NCBI RefSeq assembly: GCF_001613005.1
Contig: NZ_BDBN01000010.1
Coordinates: forward strand, 33,171 to 97,170
From: Nocardia nova NBRC 15556
GTDB taxonomy: Bacteria > Actinomycetota > Actinomycetes > Mycobacteriales > Mycobacteriaceae
Reading direction: 5' to 3'
Length of the DNA stretch: 64,000 nt
Shown in pieces: positions 49,084 to 56,846 of the stretch. The notes under the pieces were generated by a model. The model made no database searches, had not been told where the DNA came from, and saw nothing but the letters and a program-made list of their open reading frames with translations. The first letter of the stretch is position 1; each line of letters begins with the position of its first letter. The position numbers and the translations under genes were made by a program.

Positions 49084-50157
49084 TCAGCTGGGTGAACGCA
49101 CGCAGTCGCAGGTGAGGCCGGTCGCGATATCCGCCCCGGGCACCAGGTCGCGGAAGATCCCGTTGCCGCCGGTGGTGCGGGTCAGCGCGTCGGCGGCCAG
49201 CACCGCCGCCGCGCCGGTCCAGGTGGTGCGCTCCTCCGGCCAGCGCTTGCCGTCGGCGAAAACCAGTCCGGTCCAATAGGATCCGTCGTCCTCGCGCAGG
49301 TGCTGGATACTCGCCAGCAGTCGCAGCGCGCGATCGGAATCGCCGAGGGCGTCCAGCGCCAGTGCCAGTTCGCAGGTTTCGGCGCCGGTCACCCACGGCC
49401 GGTCGGAGACGCAGCGAATGCCGATCTCGCCGACGACGAAATCGCTCCAGCGCGAGGCGATCCGGGCATGTCCCGCCTCTCCGCGCAGCGCCCCGCCCAG
49501 CACCGGGTAGTACCAGTCCATCGAATACCGGTCCTTCTCGGCGAAGGCTTCCGGATGATGCCGCAGTGCGTGGCCGAGGCGCAGGGCCGCGACCTCCCAT
49601 TCCGGCTGGGCGAGGCCGAGCAGTTCCGCGATCGCCAGCCCACAGCCGATGCTGTGGAACATGCTCGAGCAGCCGGTCAGCAAAGCCTCGGGCAGGATGC
49701 CCTGTTCGGTCTGCAGCCAATAGATCTCGCCGTTGCGTCCCTGCTGCAACGAGATGACGTAGTCGATCGCCGCGCGCACGGTCGGCCACATCGCGTCCAC
49801 GAAGCGCCGATCACCGGTGCAGCGGTAGTAGTGCCAGACACCGGTGGTGATGTAGGCGCAGAAATTGGTATCGGTATCGGCGGTCTCGACGATGTCGCCG
49901 CGAAATTGCGACGGCCAGGAGCCGTCCGCGCGCTGGGTGTCCGCCGACCAGGCGTAGGCGGCGCGCGCGGCGTCGTACAGACCCGCCACCGTCAGCGCCA
50001 TCGCCGACTCGACATGATCCCAGGGATCGGTGTGCCCACCCCGGAACCACGGGATGGCGCCGTCGCTGTGCTGTTGTGCGGCAATGGATTCCGCGGTGGC
50101 CAGGCACTGCCGGGCGGTGAGGACGCCGGGAATCGAGGGCAGCTCAGCGGCGCGCAC
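49084..50157 (-). CDS. Prenyltransferase / terpene-cyclase-like alpha-alpha-barrel protein
   Basis: 357-aa protein rich in aromatic residues and repeated helices (GAIPWFRGGHTDPWDHVESAMALTVAGLYDAARAAYAWSADTQRADGSWPSQ, then TDTNFCAYITTGVWHYYR, and REDDGSYWTGLVFADGKRWPEERTTWTGAAAVLAADAL). Repeats of the QW/DGSW type are those of squalene-hopene cyclase-like and prenyltransferase-like barrels and of glycosidase-type (alpha/alpha)6 toroids; no DXDD is seen. GTG 50157 lies 14 bp inside the upstream methyltransferase gene. Third gene of an overlapping operon; role inferred to be in a glycolipid or polyprenyl pathway. Confidence 0.65.
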   Translation of the reverse strand: MRAAELPSIPGVLTARQCLATAESIAAQQHSDGAIPWFRGGHTDPWDHVESAMALTVAGLYDAARAAYAWSADTQRADGSWPSQFRGDIVETADTDTNFCAYITTGVWHYYRCTGDRRFVDAMWPTVRAAIDYVISLQQGRNGEIYWLQTEQGILPEALLTGCSSMFHSIGCGLAIAELLGLAQPEWEVAALRLGHALRHHPEAFAEKDRYSMDWYYPVLGGALRGEAGHARIASRWSDFVVGEIGIRCVSDRPWVTGAETCELALALDALGDSDRALRLLASIQHLREDDGSYWTGLVFADGKRWPEERTTWTGAAAVLAADALTRTTGGNGIFRDLVPGADIATGLTCDCVRSPS

Positions 50158-50875
50158 CGGACACCGCCGGCTTGGTGAAGTACAGGGCGACGCTCTTGCC
50201 GATCACCGGGTCCAGGGCCGATTCGGCGACACGGGTCAGCCACGGCCGTTTCATCATGTCCCACACCAGCATCCGGTGATACAGCTGCACCGGCCGGGCA
50301 TCGGGCTTGTCCACGCCGACCAGGCACTTCAGCCACCAGTACGGGGCGTGCAGCGCGTGCGCGTGTTGGCTGTGGATGAAGCGCATACCGCGTGCGGCGA
50401 CCTTGCCGCGCAGTTCGTCGGCGCGGTAGATGCGCACGTGACCGCCCTCGTTGGCGTGGTATTCGTCCGAGAGCAGCCAGCAGATCCGCTCGGGCAGCCA
50501 GCGCGGCACCGTGATAACAAGGGCCCCACCGGGTTTCAGAATGCGCACCAGTTCCGCGATCGCGCCGTCGTCGGCCGGAATGTGCTCGAGGATCTCGGAG
50601 GCGATCACGACGTCGAATTCGCCGTCCTCGAAGGGCATGGCCAGCGCGTCGCCCTGGACCGTCTCGGCCTGCGCGTAATCGGGAGCCTCGCCGGCCTCGG
50701 CCAGCGCGCCGAACATGACCTTCACATCGGCGAGATCGTCGGCGTTCTGATCGAAGGCGACGATATCGGCGCCGCGCCGATACGCCTCGAAGGCATGGCG
50801 ACCCTGTCCGCATCCCACATCGATGACCCGCAGGCCCGGACCGATTCCCAAGCGGTCGAAATCGACGGTCAGCAT
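50144..50875 (-). CDS. Class I SAM-dependent methyltransferase (UbiE/Methyltransf_11 type)
   Basis: 243-aa enzyme: VIDVGCGQGRHAFEAYRRGADIVAFDQNADDL is the SAM motif (residues 19-50), DGEFDVVIASEILEHIPADDGAIAELVRILKPGGALVITVPRWLPE follows. The C-terminal half (YWWLKCLVGVDKP, YHRMLVWDMMKRPW) is hydrophobic and may contact a membrane lipid. ATG 50875 overlaps the glycosyltransferase stop by 7 bp, and its own end overlaps the next gene by 14 bp. Confidence 0.8.
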   Translation of the reverse strand: MLTVDFDRLGIGPGLRVIDVGCGQGRHAFEAYRRGADIVAFDQNADDLADVKVMFGALAEAGEAPDYAQAETVQGDALAMPFEDGEFDVVIASEILEHIPADDGAIAELVRILKPGGALVITVPRWLPERICWLLSDEYHANEGGHVRIYRADELRGKVAARGMRFIHSQHAHALHAPYWWLKCLVGVDKPDARPVQLYHRMLVWDMMKRPWLTRVAESALDPVIGKSVALYFTKPAVSGARR

Positions 50876-52128
50876 ACGTTCGCCTCCTGTGTATCGGCGG
50901 TCAGGTCGGTGCCCTGGCGGCGGGCGATGGCGCGTTCGTACACCGAAACGGTTTGGGCTGCCACGGCTTCCCAGCTGAAGACGGTGAGTGCGCGGTGGCG
51001 CCCGGCGGCGCCGAGGTCGTCGATGCGACGCGGATTGTCGAGCAATTTTCCGAGGACGCCGGTCAGTTCGTCCACATTGCCGGGCTCCACCAGTTCGGCA
51101 CAGTCGGCCGCCACCTCCGGCAGTGCGCCGGCCCGGCTGGCGACCAGGGCGGTGCCGCTGGCCAGCGCCTCCACGGCGGGCAGCGAGAAGCCCTCGTACA
51201 TGGACGGAATGCAGGAGATCTGCGCCGAGGCCAGCAGTTCGGCCAGTGCCTCGTCGGACAGTCCGCTCGACACCGTGACGATATCGGAGATGCCCAGTTC
51301 GGCGATCAGCTTCTCGGTGGGGCCGTTCGGTTCCAGCTTGGCCACCAGCTGCAATTCGACGTCGTGGGTGAGCCGCAGCCGCGCGAGCGCCTGCAGCAGG
51401 TGAGAGATGCCCTTGAGCGGTTTGTCGGCGCTGGCCACGGCCACGATCCGGCCCGGTACGCGACGCTCGCGCGGCCGGAACAGTTCGGTGTCGACGCCGA
51501 GTGGGACCACCCGCAACTGGGAGGCGTCGACGCCGAAGTCGTCGGCGATATCGGCCGCCGAGGTCGAGGAGACGGTGATCAGATCCGGAATCAGCCGGGC
51601 GACGCGCTGCTGCATGCCGAGGAACCCGTACCAGCGGTGGACGAACGCCTTGCGCCGCCACGGCGCGGCCGCCAGATCGACGGCCCGGTCGCGGGTGATC
51701 GGATGGTGGATGGTGGCCACCAGCGGCACCCGGCGGGCGATGTCGAGCAGTCCGGAACCCAGGCACTGGTTGTCGTGCACGACATCGAAATCCGCTGCGC
51801 GCGAACGCAACAGCCGTGCCGCGCGCAGGCTGAACGTGCGCGGCTCGGGGAATCCGGCGGTCCACATCGTGCCCAGTTCCAGCAGGTCGATGCGGTCGCG
51901 GATCTCCCCGGGCCGCGGCGTGCGGAACGGATCGGAATCGCGGTACAGATCCAGGCTCGGCACCTCGGTCAGCTTTACCCGGGGATCGAGCAGTTCCGGG
52001 TAGGGCTGACCGGAGAACACCTCGACCTCATGGCCGAGTTCGGCCAGGCCGTGGCTCAACTTCCGGACATACACCCCCTGCCCGCCACAGTGGGTCTTGC
52101 TGCGGTAGGACAGCAGGGCGATACGCAC
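50869..52128 (-). CDS. Glycosyltransferase family 4
   Basis: 419-aa GT-B glycosyltransferase: MRIALLSYRSKTHCGGQGVYVRKLSHGLAELGHEVEVFSGQPYPE (N-terminal domain), LITVSSTSAADIADDFGVDASQLRVVPLGVDTELFRPRER, and in the C-terminal domain CIPSMYEGFSLPAVEALASGTALVASRAGALPEVAADCAELV, the E-x7-E of the family. Retaining transfer of a sugar from a nucleotide donor; acceptor unknown. First gene of the GT4-methyltransferase-prenyltransferase-like operon; all junctions overlap, which means a fixed production ratio of the three proteins. Confidence 0.88.
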   Translation of the reverse strand: MRIALLSYRSKTHCGGQGVYVRKLSHGLAELGHEVEVFSGQPYPELLDPRVKLTEVPSLDLYRDSDPFRTPRPGEIRDRIDLLELGTMWTAGFPEPRTFSLRAARLLRSRAADFDVVHDNQCLGSGLLDIARRVPLVATIHHPITRDRAVDLAAAPWRRKAFVHRWYGFLGMQQRVARLIPDLITVSSTSAADIADDFGVDASQLRVVPLGVDTELFRPRERRVPGRIVAVASADKPLKGISHLLQALARLRLTHDVELQLVAKLEPNGPTEKLIAELGISDIVTVSSGLSDEALAELLASAQISCIPSMYEGFSLPAVEALASGTALVASRAGALPEVAADCAELVEPGNVDELTGVLGKLLDNPRRIDDLGAAGRHRALTVFSWEAVAAQTVSVYERAIARRQGTDLTADTQEANVC

Positions 52129-52173
52129 GTCTTCGGCTCACTTCCTGTTCAGGCGCCAGGTCGCGGTGGTGGT

Positions 52174-53034
52174 TCAGGCGCTCGCGCGCAGGGGCGCGAG
52201 CTTGCCGGCCAGGCGGTCGAGATAGGCCAGCACCTCGGCTTCGGACTTGTCCGGCAGTCCGTACAGTACGTCGGTCACCCCGGCGGCGCTCCATTCGGTA
52301 AGCCGCTGCGTGTCGGGTTTGCCGTCGAGGGCGACCACCCGCGGGGTGTCCTCGCGGCCGGCCTCCTGCCACACCTTGGTCAGCAGCTGCAGGCGTTCCA
52401 GCAGCGTATGGGTCTCGTACGGGGTGGTGATCCAGCCGTCGGCCGAGCGCGCGATCCAGCGGAAACCCTGTTCGGTGCCCGCGGTGCCGATCAGCACCGG
52501 CACCTTCGCCTGTACCGGCTTCGGCCACGCCCAGCTGGGGCCGAACTTCACGAAGTCGCCGTCGTAGCTCGCCTCTTCCTCGGTCCACAGCGCTCGCATG
52601 GCCTCGAGGTACTCGCGCAGCACCGTGCGGCGCTTGTTGCCCGGCACGCCGTGGTCGGCGAGTTCGTCGGTGTTCCAGCCGAATCCGGCGCCGACGCTGA
52701 CCCGGCCGCCGGACAGGTGGTCCAGGGTCGCGATGGTCTTGGCCAGCGTGATGGGATCGTGTTCGGTGGGAAGTGCCACCGCCGTGGACAATTCGATGCG
52801 TTCGGTGACCGCCGCCGCGGTGGCCAGCGCCACCCACGGGTCCAGGGTGCGCATGTACCGGTCGTCGGGCAGGCTCTCGTCGCCGGTCAGTGGATGCGCC
52901 GCCTCCCGTTTGATCGGGATGTGGGTGTGCTCGGGCACGAAGAACGACTCGAAGCCGCGCTCCTCGGCGGCCTCGGCCGCGACCGCCGGCCGGATGCCGC
53001 GGTCGCTGGTGAACAGGACGATGCCGAAACGCAT
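52174..53034 (-). CDS. LLM-class F420-dependent oxidoreductase
   Basis: 286-aa TIM-barrel flavin/F420 enzyme: MRFGIVLFTSDRGIRPAVAAEAAEERGFESFFVPEHTHIP at the start, DPWVALATAAAVTERIELSTAVALPTEHDPITLAKTIATLDHLSGGRVSVGAGFGWNTDEL in the middle. From memory Rv3520c, a similar enzyme, belongs to the mycobacterial cholesterol regulon. ATG 53034 with AAAGGAA. Last gene of the minus-strand operon starting at 55898; 26 bp after the FAD enzyme gene. Confidence 0.83.
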   Translation of the reverse strand: MRFGIVLFTSDRGIRPAVAAEAAEERGFESFFVPEHTHIPIKREAAHPLTGDESLPDDRYMRTLDPWVALATAAAVTERIELSTAVALPTEHDPITLAKTIATLDHLSGGRVSVGAGFGWNTDELADHGVPGNKRRTVLREYLEAMRALWTEEEASYDGDFVKFGPSWAWPKPVQAKVPVLIGTAGTEQGFRWIARSADGWITTPYETHTLLERLQLLTKVWQEAGREDTPRVVALDGKPDTQRLTEWSAAGVTDVLYGLPDKSEAEVLAYLDRLAGKLAPLRASA

Positions 53035-53060
53035 GATGTTCCTTTCGGTTCGGTCGGGCA

Positions 53061-54545
53061 TCAGCTCGAGGCCGGACCGTCGTTGGCGGCGGCGCGGCCC
53101 GCGCGGCGACCGTAGAAGCTGCCGTCGCCGAGGGAGGTGCCGCTGGCGTAGCCGCCCGCGCAGACACCGGAGGTGCAGCGGCCCGCGGCGTACAAGCCGG
53201 GGATCGGCTCGCCCGTGACGTGGATGACCCGGGAATCCAGATCGGTGCGCAGACCGCCCAGGGTGAATCCGGCGGTGAAGTTGCGCATATCGAACCCGGC
53301 CACCGGTGTGCCGATCGGCTTCACCCACTCCGGCTTCTTGCCCAGCAGCGGATCGGAGCCGGATTCGGCGTGCCGGTTGTAGACCTCGACGGTGGCCTGC
53401 AGCGAGCCCGCGGGCAGGCCCATATCGCTTTCGAGTTCCTCGACCGTCTCCGCCGCCCAGGTGGGGGGCTGGCGGAAGAAGGGGCTGCTGGTCTCGGTCT
53501 TCAGCGCTTCCTCGAGCGCGGCCTCGTCGATGATCAGGTAGGCCTGGTTGTCCTGCTGGATCAGCGTGGCCTGGCCGATCCGGCCCGGATAGGTGTCCTC
53601 GGCGATGTAGCGCTGACCGCGGCCGTTGACCAGAATGCCGCGGACCATCATCTGCGGATCGCCGAAGAAGGCGACCTCGGTGGCGTCCATATGCGCCAGT
53701 TCGGCGCCGAGCGCCTGGGCGACCCGGATGCCGATGCCGTCGTGTTCCTCGATCGCGGCGGCGGGCCGGCCGATGAGTCGCGGGGCGTAGCCCTCGATCA
53801 TCCGCTGCTCGTAGGCGAAGCTGCCGGTGGCCAGCACCACGCCGCGGCGGGCGCGCACGGTGATCTCCTTGCCGTAGCGCTTGGCCACCACGCCGACGAC
53901 GCGGTTGTCGGCCGCGACCACGAGCCGCTGAATCCGGATGTCGTACTCGGCTCGCACACCGAGGGATTCGGCGGTGTCGGTGAGCGGCTTCATCAGCATG
54001 TAACCGCCGCCCTGCTCGCCGATGCGCTTGTTCTGCATCTGCGGCAGGTGGCCGCGCGGGGCAGGGGTGGCGATGTCCTTGAACGGCGCGGCGTTCTCAC
54101 CGCCGGAGTACATCAGGCCCTCGTCGTGCGGGGGTTCCCAGCCCGGCTCGCCCCAGAATTCCTCTTTGAACGGAACACCTTGGGCGACAAGCCAGTTGAA
54201 GTGTTCGACGCTGCCCTGGCAGTAGTCGTGAATCTTGGCCTCGTCCACGCCGGGCCCGAGGGCGGCCAGCATGAACTTCTCCATGTTCTCCGGGGTGTCC
54301 TCGAAACCGAGCGCCTTCTGCAGCGGAGTGCCGCCACCCAGATAGATGAATCCGCCCGACAGGGAGGCCGCACCGCCCCAGCCGCCGGTGCGCTCGAGCA
54401 CCAGCACGTCCGCGCCGGCCCGGGCGGCCTCGATTGCCGCGGCGACGCCGGCGATGCCGTATCCGGCGATCACCACATCGGCCTCGTAGTCCCAGTCGGT
54501 GATGTCGGCGGCGGGCTGGGGGCGTACACCCAGGGTGTCGGACAT
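53061..54545 (-). CDS. FAD-dependent oxidoreductase, ketosteroid-dehydrogenase / fumarate-reductase-like
   Basis: 494-aa flavoprotein: DVVIAGYGIAGVAAAIEAARAGADVLVLERTGGWGGAASLSGGFIYLGGG (residues 24-74), RRGVVLATGSFAYEQRM, and PGLYAAGRCTSGVCAGGYASGTSLGDGSFYGRRAGR at the C-terminal FAD site. Sequence layout is that of KstD/fumarate-reductase flavoproteins; the operon includes a CMD protein and F420 enzyme, so a steroid or ring-cleavage substrate is plausible but unproven. ATG 54545, 14 bp after the upstream stop. Confidence 0.8.
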   Translation of the reverse strand: MSDTLGVRPQPAADITDWDYEADVVIAGYGIAGVAAAIEAARAGADVLVLERTGGWGGAASLSGGFIYLGGGTPLQKALGFEDTPENMEKFMLAALGPGVDEAKIHDYCQGSVEHFNWLVAQGVPFKEEFWGEPGWEPPHDEGLMYSGGENAAPFKDIATPAPRGHLPQMQNKRIGEQGGGYMLMKPLTDTAESLGVRAEYDIRIQRLVVAADNRVVGVVAKRYGKEITVRARRGVVLATGSFAYEQRMIEGYAPRLIGRPAAAIEEHDGIGIRVAQALGAELAHMDATEVAFFGDPQMMVRGILVNGRGQRYIAEDTYPGRIGQATLIQQDNQAYLIIDEAALEEALKTETSSPFFRQPPTWAAETVEELESDMGLPAGSLQATVEVYNRHAESGSDPLLGKKPEWVKPIGTPVAGFDMRNFTAGFTLGGLRTDLDSRVIHVTGEPIPGLYAAGRCTSGVCAGGYASGTSLGDGSFYGRRAGRAAANDGPASS

Positions 54546-54559
54546 GGTGGGTTCGTTCC

Positions 54560-54988
54560 TCACTTCTCGGCGGATTCGGCGGCTCGGGCGGCGGCCTTTT
54601 TCTCGTTGGCCTTCTTTTCGGCGGCCACGACTTTGCCGACGACGCTGTCGAGTTTCGTCCCGGCGGCCCAGCCGGTGTAGTGGCACAGGAAGATCGCGAT
54701 CTCGCGCAACTGTTCCTCGGTCAGTTCACCGTTGCGCAGGGCCGCGCTGACCTGGATCTCGGTGACGTCGAGGTGGCCCTGTGCGGTGAGCGCGCCGAGC
54801 AGCAGCAGGCGGCGATCACGCACGGACAGTTCCGGGCGGCTCCAGATGTCGGCGAACAGATGGTCCGCCGTCACGGCGAAATGCGCGCCGGGTCCGTCGG
54901 ACATCTCCCAGCCGTAGACCTCGCCCATCTTGGCCACCCCGCGCGCGCGACGCTGCTCGGGGGTGAGGCCGTCGGTTTCAGCGCTCAT
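54560..54988 (-). CDS. Carboxymuconolactone decarboxylase (CMD) family protein
   Basis: 142-aa all-helical protein: GVAKMGEVYGWEMSDGPGAHFAVTADHLFADIWSRPELSVRDRRLLLLGALTAQGHLDVTEIQVSAALRNGELTEEQLREIAIFLCHYTGWAAG. This is the gamma-CMD pattern (ExxxH-like helix), with a single cysteine rather than the CxxC of AhpD-type peroxidases. The C-terminal 20 residues are Lys/Ala-rich. It overlaps the upstream dehydrogenase gene by 11 bp. ATG 54988. Confidence 0.82.
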   Translation of the reverse strand: MSAETDGLTPEQRRARGVAKMGEVYGWEMSDGPGAHFAVTADHLFADIWSRPELSVRDRRLLLLGALTAQGHLDVTEIQVSAALRNGELTEEQLREIAIFLCHYTGWAAGTKLDSVVGKVVAAEKKANEKKAAARAAESAEK

Positions 54989-55898
54989 TGCTCTCCTCGG
55001 AAGTGTCGGTGGCGGCCCGCGAGATATCGCCGGGCCCGACGCCGAGCCCGTCGCCGAGTCCGCTCAATGCCATTCGGGCGAAGGGCAACTCGACGCCGAG
55101 TCGCTCGCCCAGGGCCAGTGCCAGCGACAGATCCTTCTCACCCAGATCGCGGGTATGCGTGAAGATCGAATGCCAGAAGTCGTCCACCGCGACCGGTGCG
55201 GTGGTATCGCGCAGCATGATCGCGCCCGCCCCGCCGGTGATGGCATCCGAATGCCGGACCACCTTGCCCAGGTCGACGATGTTCAGCCCGGCCGCCTCGG
55301 CCAGTCGCTGCGCCTCCGCGGTGGCCGTGAACGAGACGAAATGCAGCAGGTTGCGGGCCAGTTTCATCCGGGTGCCGGCGCCGACCTCGCCCGCGTGCAC
55401 CACCAGTTCGGCCCAGTAGCCGAACGGTTCGCGCACCTTGTCGAAGGCGGCGTCGCTGCCGCCCACCATGACCGCGAGCGACCCCTTCTTGGCCCCCGCG
55501 CCGCCGCCGCTGACCGGGGCGTCGACGAAGTCCACCTCGTGTTCGGCGCAGATGCCGGCGAGTTCTACGGCGGTCCGGTCGCTGATGGTCGAATGCACGG
55601 CGATCACCGTGCCGGGGCGCGCGGTGCTCAGCAGGCCGTCCGGACCGGTCACCACGGATCGGACCTGCTCGTCGTTGAGGACGACCACCGAGATCACCCC
55701 GGCGCGCTCGGCGACCTCGGCCGCCGTCTTCGCCGGCTCGGCGCCGCCGTCGACGAACGGCCGCACGGCCTCGGCCCGGGTGTCGCAGACGACGAGGCCG
55801 CCGGGGCGCTTCAGCAGCCGCTCGGCCATCGGCGCACCCATATTGCCGAGGCCGATGAAGCCCGCAGCGCTGGTGCTGTCGTTCGTGGACCCGCTCAT
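54978..55898 (-). CDS. NAD(P)-dependent beta-hydroxyacid dehydrogenase family protein
   Basis: 306-aa enzyme of the 3-hydroxyisobutyrate/6-phosphogluconate dehydrogenase superfamily. N-terminal GFIGLGNMGAPMAERLLKRPGGL, DAPVSGGGAGAKKGSLAVMVGG near 125, and catalytic Lys in GAGTRMKLARNLLHFVSFTATAEAQRLAEAAG near 175. First gene of a four-gene minus-strand operon (then CMD, FAD enzyme, LLM enzyme). Upstream are an ACACGTGT-type site (55918-55933) and a near KstR box (55963-55976). From memory the order resembles Rv0770-Rv0771. Confidence 0.83.
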   Translation of the reverse strand: MSGSTNDSTSAAGFIGLGNMGAPMAERLLKRPGGLVVCDTRAEAVRPFVDGGAEPAKTAAEVAERAGVISVVVLNDEQVRSVVTGPDGLLSTARPGTVIAVHSTISDRTAVELAGICAEHEVDFVDAPVSGGGAGAKKGSLAVMVGGSDAAFDKVREPFGYWAELVVHAGEVGAGTRMKLARNLLHFVSFTATAEAQRLAEAAGLNIVDLGKVVRHSDAITGGAGAIMLRDTTAPVAVDDFWHSIFTHTRDLGEKDLSLALALGERLGVELPFARMALSGLGDGLGVGPGDISRAATDTSEESNER

Positions 55899-55917
55899 GG
55901 GTACCTTTCGATGCTGT

Positions 55918-55933
55918 CTGGACACGTGTACGG
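55918..55933. promoter_or_regulatory. ACACGTGT-type operator candidate, site A
   Basis: ctggacacgtgtacgg, 20 bp upstream of the beta-hydroxyacid dehydrogenase start. Core matches the site at the TetR start (48218-48232). Confidence 0.5.
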
Positions 55934-55962
55934 AACTATAGGTTCGACTCTGATCTTGGCGC

Positions 55963-55976
55963 AAGAACTTGTTTCA
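55963..55976. promoter_or_regulatory. Near KstR-like box aagAACttGTTtcA
   Basis: Seven of eight specified bases of TnnAACnnGTTnnA (first base A, not T), 65 bp upstream of the four-gene operon. Confidence 0.35.
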
Positions 55977-56112
55977 ATTCCGCGGTTGTGTCAAGGCGGC
56001 GGAACCGGCGCCGACCACGGCGTGGACGGTTGCCGGCACCCTGGTCGAACGTCCGCATCTTCGTAGCAAAAATGGCCGATCCATTGTCGGTCCCCGATTG
56101 CGGTGGTACCGT

Positions 56113-56138
56113 CCAGACACATGTCCAGCGATGTGTCT
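56113..56138. promoter_or_regulatory. ACACGTGT-type operator candidate, site B
   Basis: ccagacacatgtccag at 56113-56128 overlaps the inverted repeat agacacat / atgtgtct (56115-56122 and 56131-56138). 13 of 15 bases match the TetR-gene site in reverse orientation. Confidence 0.45.
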
Positions 56139-56297
56139 TTCGCGCCTGTCCGCGAGGGATATCCCGGCCTGAACTCGTTCTCGAAAACGGGCTGACGGAC
56201 CACGACGTTCGCGGTCGCCGCAGCCCGGTGACCGCCCGGATCAGGCCGTGCCGGATATCGGCGCCGGCCCTCGACACAGAATGTGAAGGAAGCTGCG

Positions 56298-56846
56298 ATG
56301 TCCGGTTTTTCCCGGGACGAACTCGACGAGATGGTCCGCCGCTGGGTGGTCGAGAACGAACGCTGCGAGGCGGCGGGGGACTGGCGGCCGCTGGCCGACA
56401 TGTACACCGAGGACGCCACCTACGGCTGGAACTACGGACCGACCCAGGAATTCATGGCGGTGGGCCGCGACGAGATCCGCGAACTGGCGCTGGGACAGGA
56501 GATGGACGGCCTCGAGGGCTGGACCTACCCGTACCAGGAATTCGTCGTCGACGAGCGCAGCGGCAACGTGATCGGCTTGTGGAAGCAGGTCAACGAGAAC
56601 ACCCGCCCCGACGGCCGCCACTACAGCCCGGAGGGCATCGGCGGCAGCTGGTTCCGCTACGGCGGCAACTTCCAATGGTCCTGGCAGCGTGACTTTTTCG
56701 ACTTCGGCAACGTCTCGGCGCTGTTCGTGGAGATGATCACGGCGAACGCGCTGTCGGAGGGGATGCAGAAGCGGATCGAACGCTCGGGCGCGGGACCGCT
56801 GCCGGGCTGGTACAAGATCGGCGAGTCGCCGGTCCCGCTGTGGTGA
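56298..56846 (+). CDS. SnoaL/NTF2-like protein
   Basis: 182-aa protein: MSGFSRDELDEMVRRWVVENERCEAAGDWRPLADMYTEDATYGWNYGPTQEFMAVGRDEIRELALGQEMDGLEGWTYPYQEFVVDERSGNVIGLWKQVNE is a SnoaL-like fold (nuclear transport factor 2 type), possibly an isomerase, hydratase or dehydratase. ATG 56298 with GGAAG; the GTG 15 bp upstream is a weaker start. It is the first gene of a plus-strand set; the next gene overlaps its stop (GTGA). Confidence 0.77.
   Translation: MSGFSRDELDEMVRRWVVENERCEAAGDWRPLADMYTEDATYGWNYGPTQEFMAVGRDEIRELALGQEMDGLEGWTYPYQEFVVDERSGNVIGLWKQVNENTRPDGRHYSPEGIGGSWFRYGGNFQWSWQRDFFDFGNVSALFVEMITANALSEGMQKRIERSGAGPLPGWYKIGESPVPLW

Larger units (their letters stand above)
55899..56297. other. 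Divergent promoter region of two steroid-type operons
   Basis: 399 bp without gene. Contains the ACACGTGT-type site at 55918-55933, the near KstR box at 55963-55976, a variant site at 56113-56128, and the inverted repeat agacacat/atgtgtct (56115-56122 / 56131-56138). Confidence 0.6.

Noticed and set aside
53220..54680. 486-codon plus-strand open frame opposite the FAD enzyme
   Set aside because: Shadow frame of a clear FAD-dependent enzyme.
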